Assembly (NCBI GenBank): GCA_016190505.1
Contig: JACPQM010000024.1
Location: 1 to 64,000 of the forward strand
Direction: 5' to 3'
Source: Chloroflexota bacterium
GTDB lineage: Bacteria > Chloroflexota > Dehalococcoidia > JACPQK01
Length of the DNA stretch: 64,000 nt
Positions 6,822 to 15,281 of this stretch are shown one piece after another. The notes under the pieces are model-generated. The model was not told the DNA's origin, ran no database searches, and was given only the letters and a program-made list of their open reading frames with translations. Made by a program: the position numbers and the translations under genes. Each line of letters begins with the position of its first letter. Positions within the stretch are counted from its first letter, which is position 1.

Positions 6822-8333
6822 CTACATCTTGGCTTTAAGCTGGGGGAAGAGGATGACCTCACGGATGGAGGGGTTGTTGGTGAGCAGCATCACCAGGCGG
6901 TCTACGCCCACCCCCAGGCCGCCGGCGGGCGGCATGCCGTGCTCCATGGCCAGCAGGAAGTCGTAGTCCGTCCGCTCCGCGGCTTCCTCCCCCAGGGCAG
7001 CACGCAGCGCCTCCTGTTGCTCGAAGCGCTGGCGCTGGTCCAGCGGGTCGTTGAGCTCGGAGAAGGCGTTGGCGATCTCCATGCCCCCGGCGAAGGCCTC
7101 GAAGCGCTCCACCAGCCCCGGCTCGTCGGGCTTGTGCTTGGCCAGGGGCGAGACCTCCACCGGGTAGTCCAGCAGGAAGGTGGGCTGGACCAGGGTGGGC
7201 TCGACGAAGGCGGAAACCAGCTTGTCCAGGAGTTGCCCCCAGCTCAGGCGCCCTTCCATGGACACGCCCAGCCCGACCATCCGGGATCGCAGCGCCTCCA
7301 CGTCCCGGAAACGCTCGAAGTCCGTGTCGCAGGCCTTGATCAGGGCCTCCCGCAAGGGGACTCGGGGCCAGGGCGGAGTGAAATCGAGGATGTGCGCCTG
7401 ATACGGGACCTTGGTGGTGCCCAGTCCCGATTCTCGGGACTGGCACACCGTGGACACCATCTCCTCCAGCATGTTCATGACATCGTGGTAGTCGGCGTAG
7501 GCCTCGTAGGTCTCCAGGGTGGTGAACTCGGGGTTGTGGCGAGTGTCCACGCCCTCGTTGCGGAAGACACGGCCCAGCTCATAGACCTTGTCGAAGCCCC
7601 CGACCAGCAATCGCTTGAGGGGCAACTCGGTGGCGATGCGCAGGTACAGGTCCTTGTGCAGCGCTTCCAGGTGCGTGCCGAATGGGTTAGCCAGGGCGCC
7701 GGCGGCCACCTCTTGGAGGATTGGGGTCTCTACTTCGAGGAAGCCTCGCCCGTCCAGGAAGCGGCGGATGGAGGAGACCACCTGACTGCGTACCCGGAAC
7801 GTGTGGCGCGCCTCTGGGTTGGCCACTAGGTCCAGATAGCGCTGGCGGTACCTTTTCTCCACGTCGGCCAGGCCATGCCATTTCTCGGGAGGAGGTTGCA
7901 AGGCCTTGGACAAAAAGGTGTAGCCGGCTGCCTCCACAGTAATCTCGCTGGTGCGGGTGCGAAACAGCGGCCCCGCGACACCCAGGAAGTCGCCCAGGTC
8001 CAGCTCTTTGAGCACCTCGTACCGCTCCGCAAGTCGGTCCTGGCGGAGCAGGGCCTGGAGCTGCCCGCTGCCATCGAGCAGGTCAACGAAAGTGGCCTTG
8101 CCCATGCGGCGGAGGGCGGTCACCCGCCCGGCGACCTGCACCTCGGGCGCTCCATCCCCGGCCGCCTTGGCTTCGTAGGCCCGGAACAGGGCTGCTGCCT
8201 CGGCGTTGGTGTGCGACCGGTGAAAATGGGCCGGATAGGGGTCTATGCCCAGCGCCCGCAATCTCTGGAGCTTGGCTAGCCTCTGTTGGCGGAGTTCCAC
8301 CTGAAGGGCGGAGGCATCCGGGACCTGGGGCAT
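6822..8333 (-). CDS. lysS: lysyl-tRNA synthetase, class II
   Basis: Charges tRNA-Lys. The 503-residue protein has the N-terminal OB-fold anticodon-binding domain (about 50-150), motif 2 with VYELGRVFRNEGVDTRHNPEFT near 245-265, and motif 3 GGLGVGVDRLVMLLTN near the C-terminus. It follows greA with a 3-base gap, so the two form an operon. Odd point: the segment after STVCQ reads SRESGLGTT, where family members usually have a shorter QEVLGTT; those extra residues are encoded by a perfect 23-base palindrome (7421-7443), suggesting in-frame insertion of a mobile palindrome that left the enzyme usable. Confidence 0.96.
   Translation of the reverse strand: MPQVPDASALQVELRQQRLAKLQRLRALGIDPYPAHFHRSHTNAEAAALFRAYEAKAAGDGAPEVQVAGRVTALRRMGKATFVDLLDGSGQLQALLRQDRLAERYEVLKELDLGDFLGVAGPLFRTRTSEITVEAAGYTFLSKALQPPPEKWHGLADVEKRYRQRYLDLVANPEARHTFRVRSQVVSSIRRFLDGRGFLEVETPILQEVAAGALANPFGTHLEALHKDLYLRIATELPLKRLLVGGFDKVYELGRVFRNEGVDTRHNPEFTTLETYEAYADYHDVMNMLEEMVSTVCQSRESGLGTTKVPYQAHILDFTPPWPRVPLREALIKACDTDFERFRDVEALRSRMVGLGVSMEGRLSWGQLLDKLVSAFVEPTLVQPTFLLDYPVEVSPLAKHKPDEPGLVERFEAFAGGMEIANAFSELNDPLDQRQRFEQQEALRAALGEEAAERTDYDFLLAMEHGMPPAGGLGVGVDRLVMLLTNNPSIREVILFPQLKAKM
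7421..7443. repeat. palindrome inside the lysS coding sequence
   Basis: CCAGTCCCGA (7421-7430) pairs perfectly with TCGGGACTGG (7434-7443) around a 3-base loop. It encodes QSRESGLG in the lysS frame, at a place where homologous enzymes, from memory, are about three residues shorter. Confidence 0.8.
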
Positions 8334-8336
8334 CGG

Positions 8337-8807
8337 CTAGCGTATCTCCAGGATGCGCATTTTGATGGTGCCCGCGGGCACGGCCACCGAGACCTGATCG
8401 CCCACCTTCTTGCCCAACAATGCCCTGCCTACGGGGGACTCGTTGGAGATCTTGCCCTGCGCGGGGTTGGCCTCGGCCCGGCCCACGATGGTGTACTTCT
8501 CAGACTGGGAGTCCTGGGTGCGCACCGTCACGGTGCAGCCCACGTTCACCGTGCCGCCATGCTGGTGTTCGGCGGGGATGACGGTGGCCTGCTTCAACAT
8601 GCTCTCCAGGGTGAGAATGCGGCCCTCTACGAAGGCCTGCTCGTCCTTGGCGTCGTCGTACTCGGCGTTGTTCTCGGTGCCGCCCATCTCCTTGGCGCGC
8701 TGGATACGTTCGGCCACCTCCTGGCGGCGCGCCGTGCGCAGGTCGTCGAGCTCAGCCTCGAGCTTCGCCAGCCCTTCGGGGGTGACCATGAACTCTTTCT
8801 GAAGCAT
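8337..8807 (-). CDS. greA: transcription elongation factor GreA
   Basis: GreA enters the RNA polymerase secondary channel and stimulates cleavage of backtracked transcripts. The 156-residue length is typical. The N-terminal coiled coil carries the acidic tip (NNAEYDDAKDEQAF, about 50-63), and the C-terminal FKBP-like domain has GKISNESPVGRALLGKKVGD. The ATG at 8807 has GGAGGTGGGG just upstream. It heads the greA-lysS operon from a near-consensus promoter, with a terminator-like hairpin in its leader. Confidence 0.96.
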   Translation of the reverse strand: MLQKEFMVTPEGLAKLEAELDDLRTARRQEVAERIQRAKEMGGTENNAEYDDAKDEQAFVEGRILTLESMLKQATVIPAEHQHGGTVNVGCTVTVRTQDSQSEKYTIVGRAEANPAQGKISNESPVGRALLGKKVGDQVSVAVPAGTIKMRILEIR

Positions 8808-8821
8808 ATCCCCACCTCCAC

Positions 8822-8850
8822 AAAAAAACTGAGAGTTCGACAGCTCTCAG
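8822..8850 (-). terminator. intrinsic terminator/attenuator in the greA leader
   Basis: On the minus strand a CTGAGAG/CTCTCAG stem (8850-8844 with 8835-8829) is followed directly by seven U residues (8828-8822), then the greA ribosome-binding site. It lies downstream of the promoter at 8875-8903 and no gene sits between, so it acts on the greA transcript itself. The E. coli greA leader is known to have an attenuator releasing the small RNA GraL; the resemblance is in layout only. Confidence 0.75.
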
Positions 8851-8874
8851 CGGCGTGCCTGGGGTTGGGAAGTT

Positions 8875-8903
8875 ATTATACCCAACGGGGTGTAGGCTGT
8901 AAA
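8875..8903 (-). promoter_or_regulatory. greA-lysS promoter (TTTACA-17-TATAAT)
   Basis: TTTACA (8903-8898), a 17-base spacer and TATAAT (8880-8875) on the minus strand give a near-perfect housekeeping-type promoter. The predicted start near 8868 leaves a leader of about 60 bases containing the terminator-like hairpin. Confidence 0.75.
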
Positions 8904-8995
8904 GCCCAATGCGGACCTACGAACCTAACCCAGGCCCCATCCTTTCGCCTCAATGCCCCTCACTGCAGGCCGGCGCACAATCCTGTAGCGCCTAG

Positions 8996-9001
8996 TATAA
9001 T
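8996..9001 (+). promoter_or_regulatory. -10 box upstream of the DegT aminotransferase gene
   Basis: TATAAT lies 30 bases before the start codon at 9031. No convincing -35 is present at the proper distance, so this may need an activator or an extended contact. Confidence 0.4.
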
Positions 9002-9030
9002 GTGACTTATCTTAGCCTTGAGGGGATGTC

Positions 9031-10236
9031 ATGACAATTCCTTTGACCAGGCCGCTGATGGAAGCGGACGAAGAGCAAGAGGTGCTGGATGTCCTCCGGT
9101 CTGGTGCCATTGGAACGGGTCCCAAGACCGTTCAATTCGAGCGAGAGTTCGCCTCGTACATCGGCAGGAAACATGCCGTGGGTACGGACTCCTGCACTAA
9201 TGCCTTGCACCTGGCCTTGCGGGCGGTCGGCGTGGGAGAAGGGGACGAGGTGATAACAACCCCCATGACTTTCGTTGCCACGGCCAACTCCATCGTTTAC
9301 ACGGGCGCCAAGCCCATCTTCGTGGACGTGGAGCCGGACACGCTGAACATAGACCCGGCAAGGATCGCCGCAGCCGTAACCGAACGTACCAGGGCCATCG
9401 TTCTGGTCCATCTCTACGGGCATCCTTGCGAGATGGACCAGATACTGGACATCGCCAAGCGCTATGGCCTGAAGGTGGTAAGCGACTGTGCCCATGCCAT
9501 CGAGGCAGAGTATCGTGGTATGAAGGCGGGGGCACTGGGTGACGTTAGCTGCTATTCCTTCTACGCAACCAAAAACCTGGCCACCGGCAACGGCGGGATG
9601 CTGGTAACCGACGACGACCAGGTGGCCGAGCTGGTCACTGTCCTTCGGGATCATGGGATGAGCGCGGGAGCGTGGAACCGCTACCAGACCGGAGAGTCCA
9701 AGCACTACGCCATGACGCATCTGGGCTACAAATGCATCATGTGGGACCTTCAGGCCGCTCTGGGCCTGGCCCAACTCAAGAAGATCGAGGCCAGGCACGC
9801 CCGCAGGGTCAAGCTAGCGGCGCTATACCATTCTTTGCTTGCCCCTCTGGAACCTTACGTGGAACCGCTCCACCCGAGGAGTCACGTGAAGCACGCCCAC
9901 CACTTATTCCCCGTAATGCTCCATGGTATGGACCGTGATTGGGTGGCGGCCCAATCTGAAGCCAGTGGCATCGGGGTAGGTGTGCATTACCGCCCGGTGC
10001 ACTTGGAGCCTTTCTACAGAAAGGAATACGGACACTCTCCGGGGGAGTTCCCGGTGGCAGAGGGCGCCGGCGAGGGCCTCCTATCTTTGCCCTTCTGGCC
10101 CGAGATGGAGGAGTCGCACGTGGTGAGGGTGGCCAAGACCCTCCAGGAAGTCCTCGATGGCCACCGAAAGGAGAACGGGGCGTCACAAGGCAACTGGACG
10201 GGTCAAGCGATGCTACCTGAGGCAAGCGCCCCGTAG
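9031..10236 (+). CDS. DegT/DnrJ/EryC1-family PLP aminotransferase
   Basis: A 401-residue sugar aminotransferase. The PLP-binding Lys lies in SFYATKNLATGNGGM (about residues 175-190), preceded by the conserved DCAHAIEAEYRG segment, and the N-terminal GTGPKTVQFEREFA is typical of the family. Members transfer an amino group from glutamate to a keto-sugar nucleotide in surface-polysaccharide or secondary-metabolite synthesis. It is the first gene of a three-gene plus-strand block with a glycosyltransferase and a Gfo/Idh dehydrogenase, a combination seen in pathways making amino-sugar nucleotides (WbpB/WbpE-like). The start has GAGGGG upstream. The exact sugar cannot be deduced. Confidence 0.92.
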   Translation: MTIPLTRPLMEADEEQEVLDVLRSGAIGTGPKTVQFEREFASYIGRKHAVGTDSCTNALHLALRAVGVGEGDEVITTPMTFVATANSIVYTGAKPIFVDVEPDTLNIDPARIAAAVTERTRAIVLVHLYGHPCEMDQILDIAKRYGLKVVSDCAHAIEAEYRGMKAGALGDVSCYSFYATKNLATGNGGMLVTDDDQVAELVTVLRDHGMSAGAWNRYQTGESKHYAMTHLGYKCIMWDLQAALGLAQLKKIEARHARRVKLAALYHSLLAPLEPYVEPLHPRSHVKHAHHLFPVMLHGMDRDWVAAQSEASGIGVGVHYRPVHLEPFYRKEYGHSPGEFPVAEGAGEGLLSLPFWPEMEESHVVRVAKTLQEVLDGHRKENGASQGNWTGQAMLPEASAP

Positions 10237-10243
10237 GCTGGTG

Positions 10244-11284
10244 ATGACAGTCTTCATCTGCACCACAGAGGGATCAGGAGTTGACAGGTACAGCCAGGAA
10301 CTTGCCCGGCTGCTGCCGGTGAATGTGGTACACACCTCCAGGTATGGGTTGGGGCTGCGGGCGTTCCACCTGGTCAGGACGCTGCGCCGGGTCCACGAGC
10401 CGGTCCATTTCACCAATCAGCACCTGGGACGCTTTGCCCTTTTCTGTGGACTTCCCTTTGTCATGACGGTCCACGATCTGGAGAGGCTCAGCTTTTCTTT
10501 TGCTGACCACGGCCTGCTGGAGAAGGCGGGTTTGAAGCTCGACTCTTTGGCCGTAAGGAGGGCTGCGCACATCATCGCTGTCTCCGAGAACACCAAGAGA
10601 GACCTGATCAAGCACCAGGGAATCCCTGAGGGTAAGGTAACCGTGGTCTACAATGGGGTAAACCATGGCATATTCAAGCCTAATGGGGGCGCGCACCTGG
10701 GTTTCCCCTACATTCTCTATGTAGGCTCAGAGAGGCCTCGGAAGAACCTCGGGCGCCTTCTCGCTGCGTTTGCAGAGATCAAGCGGTCCAGCGGATTCCC
10801 CGACTTGAAACTCGTCAAGGTGGGCAACGCTGGCAGGTACGAGTCCTTTCGTAGGGACACGCTCCTGACCGTCAAGAAGCTTGGCCTGGAGGGTGAGGTG
10901 GTCTTTGCCGGGCGTCTCACCGATCGTGAGCTTGCTGCCTATTACTCTTCCGCAGTGGCGCTGATATACCCCTCAACGTACGAAGGATTCGGATTGCCGG
11001 TCATAGAGGCTATGGCCTGCGGGTGTCCAGTGTTGACTTCCAATGTATCTGCTCTCCCTGAAGTGGCTGGGGAGGCAGCCCTCCTGGTGGACCCCCAGGA
11101 CGTGGGTCAGTTGTACCAGGGCATGGTTAGCATTCTGGCCGATGCCTCCTTGAGACGCCGGATGACAGCAGATGGCCGGCAGCATTCGCTCCGCTTCTCC
11201 TGGCAGGCAGCCGCTGAAGCTACAACAGCGATCTACCAACGTGTGGAGGCGTCCCAGCGGCCCGGCGCCGGAAGGGCCTGCTAG
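10244..11284 (+). CDS. GT4-type glycosyltransferase
   Basis: This protein transfers a sugar from a nucleotide donor, probably to a surface glycan or lipid carrier. Its 346 residues form two Rossmann-like halves: [11 protein letters not shown] near the start, the hinge region with [15 protein letters not shown] (about 160-174), and the retaining-enzyme EX7E motif in [14 protein letters not shown]. The frame is open from 10157, but that would overlap the aminotransferase by 80 bases, so the ATG at 10244 (or GTG at 10241), just after its stop, is preferred. The close spacing implies joint transcription. Confidence 0.9.
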   Translation: MTVFICTTEGSGVDRYSQELARLLPVNVVHTSRYGLGLRAFHLVRTLRRVHEPVHFTNQHLGRFALFCGLPFVMTVHDLERLSFSFADHGLLEKAGLKLDSLAVRRAAHIIAVSENTKRDLIKHQGIPEGKVTVVYNGVNHGIFKPNGGAHLGFPYILYVGSERPRKNLGRLLAAFAEIKRSSGFPDLKLVKVGNAGRYESFRRDTLLTVKKLGLEGEVVFAGRLTDRELAAYYSSAVALIYPSTYEGFGLPVIEAMACGCPVLTSNVSALPEVAGEAALLVDPQDVGQLYQGMVSILADASLRRRMTADGRQHSLRFSWQAAAEATTAIYQRVEASQRPGAGRAC

Positions 11285-11350
11285 GCAAAAATAGAGGCCT
11301 GATAGTGCGTGGGCATGTGCCTGGCACGGCTCCAGGGGGGCAATGGGCTG

Positions 11351-12361
11351 ATGACAGTTTCCGGGGTGCAACAGGGTCTTCGTATTGGTGTGGCCGGCTG
11401 CGGGCAGATGGGGCACAAGCATGCCATCAACTGCTCTCGAATCGCAGACGTGCTGGTGTGCGCCGTAGCCGATGAGGATATGGAACGGGCCAGCACTCTG
11501 GCCCAAAGGACAGGTGCGCGGCCCTATCAGAGCTCCGAGATGATGATTGCGGAAGGGGCTCTTGACGCCGTTGTCGTGGCTACGCCGCCGGGGGCCCGCC
11601 GCGACATTGTTATGGCGGCCACGGCCGCTGGTGCGGCGGTGCTGGCTGAGAAGCCCATTGCGCTGGACATGGCCACCGCAGAGGCCCTGTGCGCCGCCGC
11701 TGAGAAGGCGGCCGTGGTCAACGCCGTAGGCTTTCATCTCCGCTATTCACCGTTGACGCAACGCGCCCGCGCCCTCATATCGGGCAGGCACCTCACCTTG
11801 GTGCGTACCCTTACCACAACCGGTTACTACTTGAAGATGGACATGCCCCACTGGTTCCTTCAACGAAGACATAGCGGTGGGCCGCTGCTAGAGCAGTCTC
11901 TTCACATGATAGACGCGGCCCGCTATCTGGCTGGTGAGATAACCCACGTCTTTGGCCAGGGTGACCGGCTGGTATGCCCGGAGGCGCGCCAGTTCGACTC
12001 CGAGGACACCCTTGTCCTCGCCTACCGGTTCGCCAGCGGCGCCCTGGGCACCCACACCGATAGCTGTGCCACGCTGGAGTTCAACTGGGAGATAGAGCTG
12101 TTCGGACCGGACTGGAGGCTACTGGTGGACTACGCACGGCACCGTCTTCGAGGTTACGTCGGAAAGGAAGCGATAGACGAGGTGGAGGGGGCGGACCTGG
12201 ACTTGCACATGCTGGAGGTCCAGGCTTTCGCCAGTGCGGTGCGGCAGGGCGATGGGAAGCTCATTCGCTGCGACTTCGCCGATAGCACCAGGACGCTGGC
12301 AGTCCTGCTGGCGGGAGACAGGTCTTTGAGGACTGGCATGTGGGAGCCAACTGGGCAGTAA
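11351..12361 (+). CDS. Gfo/Idh/MocA-family oxidoreductase (sugar-nucleotide dehydrogenase-like)
   Basis: The Rossmann motif IGVAGCGQMGHKHA is near the N-terminus, and the EKP motif (LAEKPIALD, near residue 100) and a GFHLRYSP motif follow. In the company of a DegT aminotransferase this could create the 3-keto sugar nucleotide that is then aminated, as WbpB does for WbpE; that role is inference. I chose the Met at 11351 over 11309 because a G-rich stretch lies upstream and because homology begins right after it. It shares architecture with the gene at 5733-6779 but is clearly divergent from it. Confidence 0.88.
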   Translation: MTVSGVQQGLRIGVAGCGQMGHKHAINCSRIADVLVCAVADEDMERASTLAQRTGARPYQSSEMMIAEGALDAVVVATPPGARRDIVMAATAAGAAVLAEKPIALDMATAEALCAAAEKAAVVNAVGFHLRYSPLTQRARALISGRHLTLVRTLTTTGYYLKMDMPHWFLQRRHSGGPLLEQSLHMIDAARYLAGEITHVFGQGDRLVCPEARQFDSEDTLVLAYRFASGALGTHTDSCATLEFNWEIELFGPDWRLLVDYARHRLRGYVGKEAIDEVEGADLDLHMLEVQAFASAVRQGDGKLIRCDFADSTRTLAVLLAGDRSLRTGMWEPTGQ

Positions 12362-12514
12362 CTGGTGTCGGGACGAGGCAATGTCTTGCCTTGTCCGCTG
12401 CCGTCAATGCGGGTCCAGCAGGTCGGCGGTGTATACTTGACCTTTGGAAAATGCTTACCGAGGCCTGAGCTGCTAGAGACCTTGCGGACCCACGCCAGAA
12501 AGACCTGTGGGAAA

Positions 12515-13768
12515 ATGACGAGAGAACAGGGCAATACGCTGTCACAAGAAATCCACGACTTCTTCGAGCGCCCGTCCAATCCGGTCGCCTGGACAGTCCA
12601 GGCCGTGATCTATGCCCTCATCCTGTTTTCGGTAGCCAGCGCGGCCATCGAATACCTGTACACGGGGATGTTCGACCGGTACAGGGTGTTCTTCACGCGC
12701 GCCGAACACGTAGTGCTGGGCGTTTTCACCATCGAATACGTGGCGAAGCTGGCCACGGCCCCGAGTAGGCGGAAGTTCGCGGTCAAGCCGCTGAGCATCA
12801 TTGATTTTCTGGCCATTTTCCCGGGCTATCTGGCAATACTGCTACCGTTCGTGGTCAACACGTCTGAAGTGCGGGCACTCCGGCTACTACGGTTGCTCCG
12901 GTTCAGCCGGGTGCTTCGTATCCTGAAGCTGCTACGCATGGAGTTCTTTGGCAAGCTCTTCCGCTTCAACAACACCATCCTCCAGGCGGTCCTTCCCGTT
13001 ATCGTTCTATTCATCGTCTTGAAGGGCATCGTCTGGACCCTGGAATATCACGGCTTCTGGGTCCGAGACCTTAACCTGGGCGAGCTGTTTGCCATCATCG
13101 GCTTCGCCCTCGGTATCGCCCTGGCCCAAAAGGTGGCCACCACTTATGAGAAGTTTCTGGGAATAGAGGAGTCCGTGGTGCGCCTGGCCGCCTCTCTGTC
13201 GTCCCTTAGAGAGATCATTGACTACGTCAGACCGGGAGAGGGCACGTGCGTGACCCACGCATGGGGCAGCGCGTTCCTGCGTGCCCTGCAAGACCGCGAG
13301 GCGACGAGTAGCGCTATGGTGTTGCCGAACCGGCAGCTCTATCAGGCCGTGGGGACCCTTGAGCAGCAGCCAGCCGAGATGGCTGTAACCTATGCGCAGT
13401 TGGTGGAGACGGCGACCTATTGCCTGAACCGCAAGATGCGCCTCACGCCCAGGCCGTACGATTCCATGTTGCAGCAGGCCACGGTGCTGTACCTGGCCAT
13501 GCTGGCCCTGTTCCTGCCGGGGTGGGCTGGCATGCTGTCCGTGTTGCTAGGGACCTATGTGCTCTATGGCCTGTACCACCTGACCCAGGACCTGGACTCC
13601 ATTGTGGGTGGCGAGTTCCGGCTGATCAGTATTGACCTGTCCGAGCTGGAGCGCTTCGTTCAGAGAGATGAGGTGCCTGGTGTGGGCCTGGCGGCAGAGC
13701 CACGGCCTTCTGGTCAAGCTTCAGGTCTGTCTCCCGAGGGCTCAGGGAGTCTCCAGGGAAGCCACTGA
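12515..13768 (+). CDS. voltage-sensor domain fused to a bestrophin-like (DUF4239-type) channel domain
   Basis: Residues 23-141 form a textbook voltage sensor: S1 (about 23-48), S2 with Glu74 in FTIEYVAKL, S3 with Asp97 in IIDFLAIFPGYL, and an S4 with eight positive residues at every third position (R120, R123, R126, R129, R132, R135, K138, R141). What follows is not a potassium-channel pore: no TVGYG filter or pore helix is present. Instead there are transmembrane segments at about 157-177 and 188-206, then LAQKVATTYEKFLGIEESVVRLAASLS, and a late hydrophobic pair (about 328-360) ending in LTQDLDSIVGGEFRLISIDLSELE, a pattern that resembles bestrophin/DUF4239 anion-channel-like proteins. The bestrophin-like call is by pattern and is less secure than the voltage sensor. 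The start is the Met at 12515 rather than the open frame's earlier codons. Confidence 0.75.
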   Translation: MTREQGNTLSQEIHDFFERPSNPVAWTVQAVIYALILFSVASAAIEYLYTGMFDRYRVFFTRAEHVVLGVFTIEYVAKLATAPSRRKFAVKPLSIIDFLAIFPGYLAILLPFVVNTSEVRALRLLRLLRFSRVLRILKLLRMEFFGKLFRFNNTILQAVLPVIVLFIVLKGIVWTLEYHGFWVRDLNLGELFAIIGFALGIALAQKVATTYEKFLGIEESVVRLAASLSSLREIIDYVRPGEGTCVTHAWGSAFLRALQDREATSSAMVLPNRQLYQAVGTLEQQPAEMAVTYAQLVETATYCLNRKMRLTPRPYDSMLQQATVLYLAMLALFLPGWAGMLSVLLGTYVLYGLYHLTQDLDSIVGGEFRLISIDLSELERFVQRDEVPGVGLAAEPRPSGQASGLSPEGSGSLQGSH

Positions 13769-13846
13769 TTGGCAAGAGGTAACGGCGTTACTTGACGCCA
13801 CATCAACTGGGGGATGTAAGATGATGGGGCTTCGGGTGACAATCTG

Positions 13847-14143
13847 ATGCGGTGGGCCATTCATGTCATGGCTGACGTGCTCACCTATCTGACCGAGCAT
13901 CCCCGGTTGACCAGAAGCCAGGTCCGTAGCATTGTTGGCCTGAACTACTACCAGGCAGGAGATTACATTGGCTTTCTTATTGATGGAGGGTTCATAGCGG
14001 TGGACGATTCTCGCAAGAGGGGAGACACGTACCGGATTACCCCCAAGGGGAGGGAGTTGCTGGCCAAGGTCAATGAGCTTACTGAGCTCATGGGAATCGA
14101 AGACAAAGCGGAACCACCACCGAGAGCACGTAATGCCACATAG
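13847..14143 (+). CDS. small winged-helix (HTH_45-like) protein
   Basis: A 98-residue, or 91-residue if started at the Met at 13868, single winged helix: helices over DVLTYLTEHPRLTRSQVRSIVGLNYYQAGDYIGFLIDGGFI, then a wing with GDTYRITPKGRELLAKV. This matches short archaeal-type winged-helix regulators, in which the LT.SQ helix and the RITPKG wing are recurrent. No partner gene is obvious. The nearest neighbour upstream is the channel-like protein, 78 bases away. Role as DNA-binding regulator is inferred from fold only. Confidence 0.65.
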   Translation: MRWAIHVMADVLTYLTEHPRLTRSQVRSIVGLNYYQAGDYIGFLIDGGFIAVDDSRKRGDTYRITPKGRELLAKVNELTELMGIEDKAEPPPRARNAT

Positions 14144-14268
14144 CAGAACTGGAGCGGGGATCGCACCAGGGCGGCACCGACGCGATTGGTTCGTGGGACG
14201 ACATCCTACGGTCTTGAGGCCATCAAGGGGCCAGGAATAGTGGGGTTTCTCAGTAAGGAGGCGGAATC

Positions 14269-15219
14269 ATGGCATTGAACGAGCGAGAGGTCATGGCAGC
14301 TCTGCGTGTCCTCGTAGGCGTGGCCAAGGCGGACGGGGTGATTCACGAGGCGGAGAGGGCGGCACTCGAGGCCGCTCTGGCTGGCGTACAGTTGCCTGAA
14401 GGGATGTCGCTAGACAAGCTCCTTCAGGAGACTGTGGACGTCGGAGCGCAGCTTGCGCTGTTGGAGTCAGCCGAAGCCAAAGGGAAGGTCTACGAGGCGG
14501 CCGTGAGCTTGGCATACGCTGAACGAGAGGGATCAACGGAAGAGAAGAAGCTCCTCGAGCAAATCCGTTCGGGGCTTGGTATTGCAGAAGAAGAGGCCAC
14601 GCTCGCGACCAGGCTTGCCAGGGAGATCGGCGAGACACTGGTCCCTGGCGCGGTAGAGCCCGTGACCGATCCGGAACAGCGGGAGAAAGCGGTAGACTCC
14701 GACATCCGAAAGTACTCCGTTATTGCCGCTGCCCTGGGCGCGTTTCCCATCCCTGTAGCGGACCTCGTGGTGAACCTCGGTGTGGTGGGCCTGCATACCA
14801 AGATGTTCCACGATATCGGGCGGTCCTACGGCTTCACGACGACCAAAGAGCAGGTGAAAAACCTTATCGGTGGTGTCGGCGTGGGCACCGGGGCACGTGT
14901 GGCCGTGGTGAGTCTGGCAAAGTTCATACCGGGATGGGGGAGCGTGGTCGGCGCCACGACCAACTTTGTAGCCACCTATGCCTTGGGCAAGGTTGCCAAG
15001 AGGTACTATACCAGCCAGGGCCAGGCTGACCTCAAGGACCTGAAGGACCTGTTCGCCTCCGCACAAAAAGAGGGCCGCGTGGTTTACGACCAGAACCGGG
15101 CGGAGATTGAAAGCAAGGCGAATGCCAGCAAGGCCAGGCTCGAGGCCCTTGCCACCCAGCTCAGGCAGGGCAGCATCACGCCGGAGGAATATCAGAGGCA
15201 AGTTGCCGATCTCGGCTGA
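14269..15219 (+). CDS. TerB-like / DUF697-like membrane-associated protein with SHOCT tail
   Basis: A 316-residue three-part protein. Residues about 1-125 form an acidic all-helical TerB-like domain (LRVLVGVAKADGVIHEAER; AYAEREGSTEEKKLLEQI). Residues about 145-245 are hydrophobic and glycine-rich (AALGAFPIPVADLVVN; GWGSVVGATTNFVATYALG) like DUF697. The last 30 residues (LATQLRQGSITPEEYQRQVADLG) are a SHOCT-type motif. The start is fixed by a strong AAGGAGG. TerB-type domains are linked to metal or stress response, but no specific function can be assigned. The zinc-ribbon gene 62 bases downstream may be co-expressed. Confidence 0.7.
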   Translation: MALNEREVMAALRVLVGVAKADGVIHEAERAALEAALAGVQLPEGMSLDKLLQETVDVGAQLALLESAEAKGKVYEAAVSLAYAEREGSTEEKKLLEQIRSGLGIAEEEATLATRLAREIGETLVPGAVEPVTDPEQREKAVDSDIRKYSVIAAALGAFPIPVADLVVNLGVVGLHTKMFHDIGRSYGFTTTKEQVKNLIGGVGVGTGARVAVVSLAKFIPGWGSVVGATTNFVATYALGKVAKRYYTSQGQADLKDLKDLFASAQKEGRVVYDQNRAEIESKANASKARLEALATQLRQGSITPEEYQRQVADLG

Positions 15220-15281
15220 TAGGGGGGGGCCAGGCGGGGTTGACTGTGGCACCTGTCAGCGGACCGTCTGAGGGAGAGACC

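Noticed and set aside
9007-9798. Minus-strand open frame of 263 residues opposite the DegT gene
   Set aside because: The opposite strand encodes a clear PLP aminotransferase, and this frame has no domain features.
12515-13768. Ordinary voltage-gated potassium channel
   Set aside because: The pore helix and TVGYG-type filter are absent after S4.
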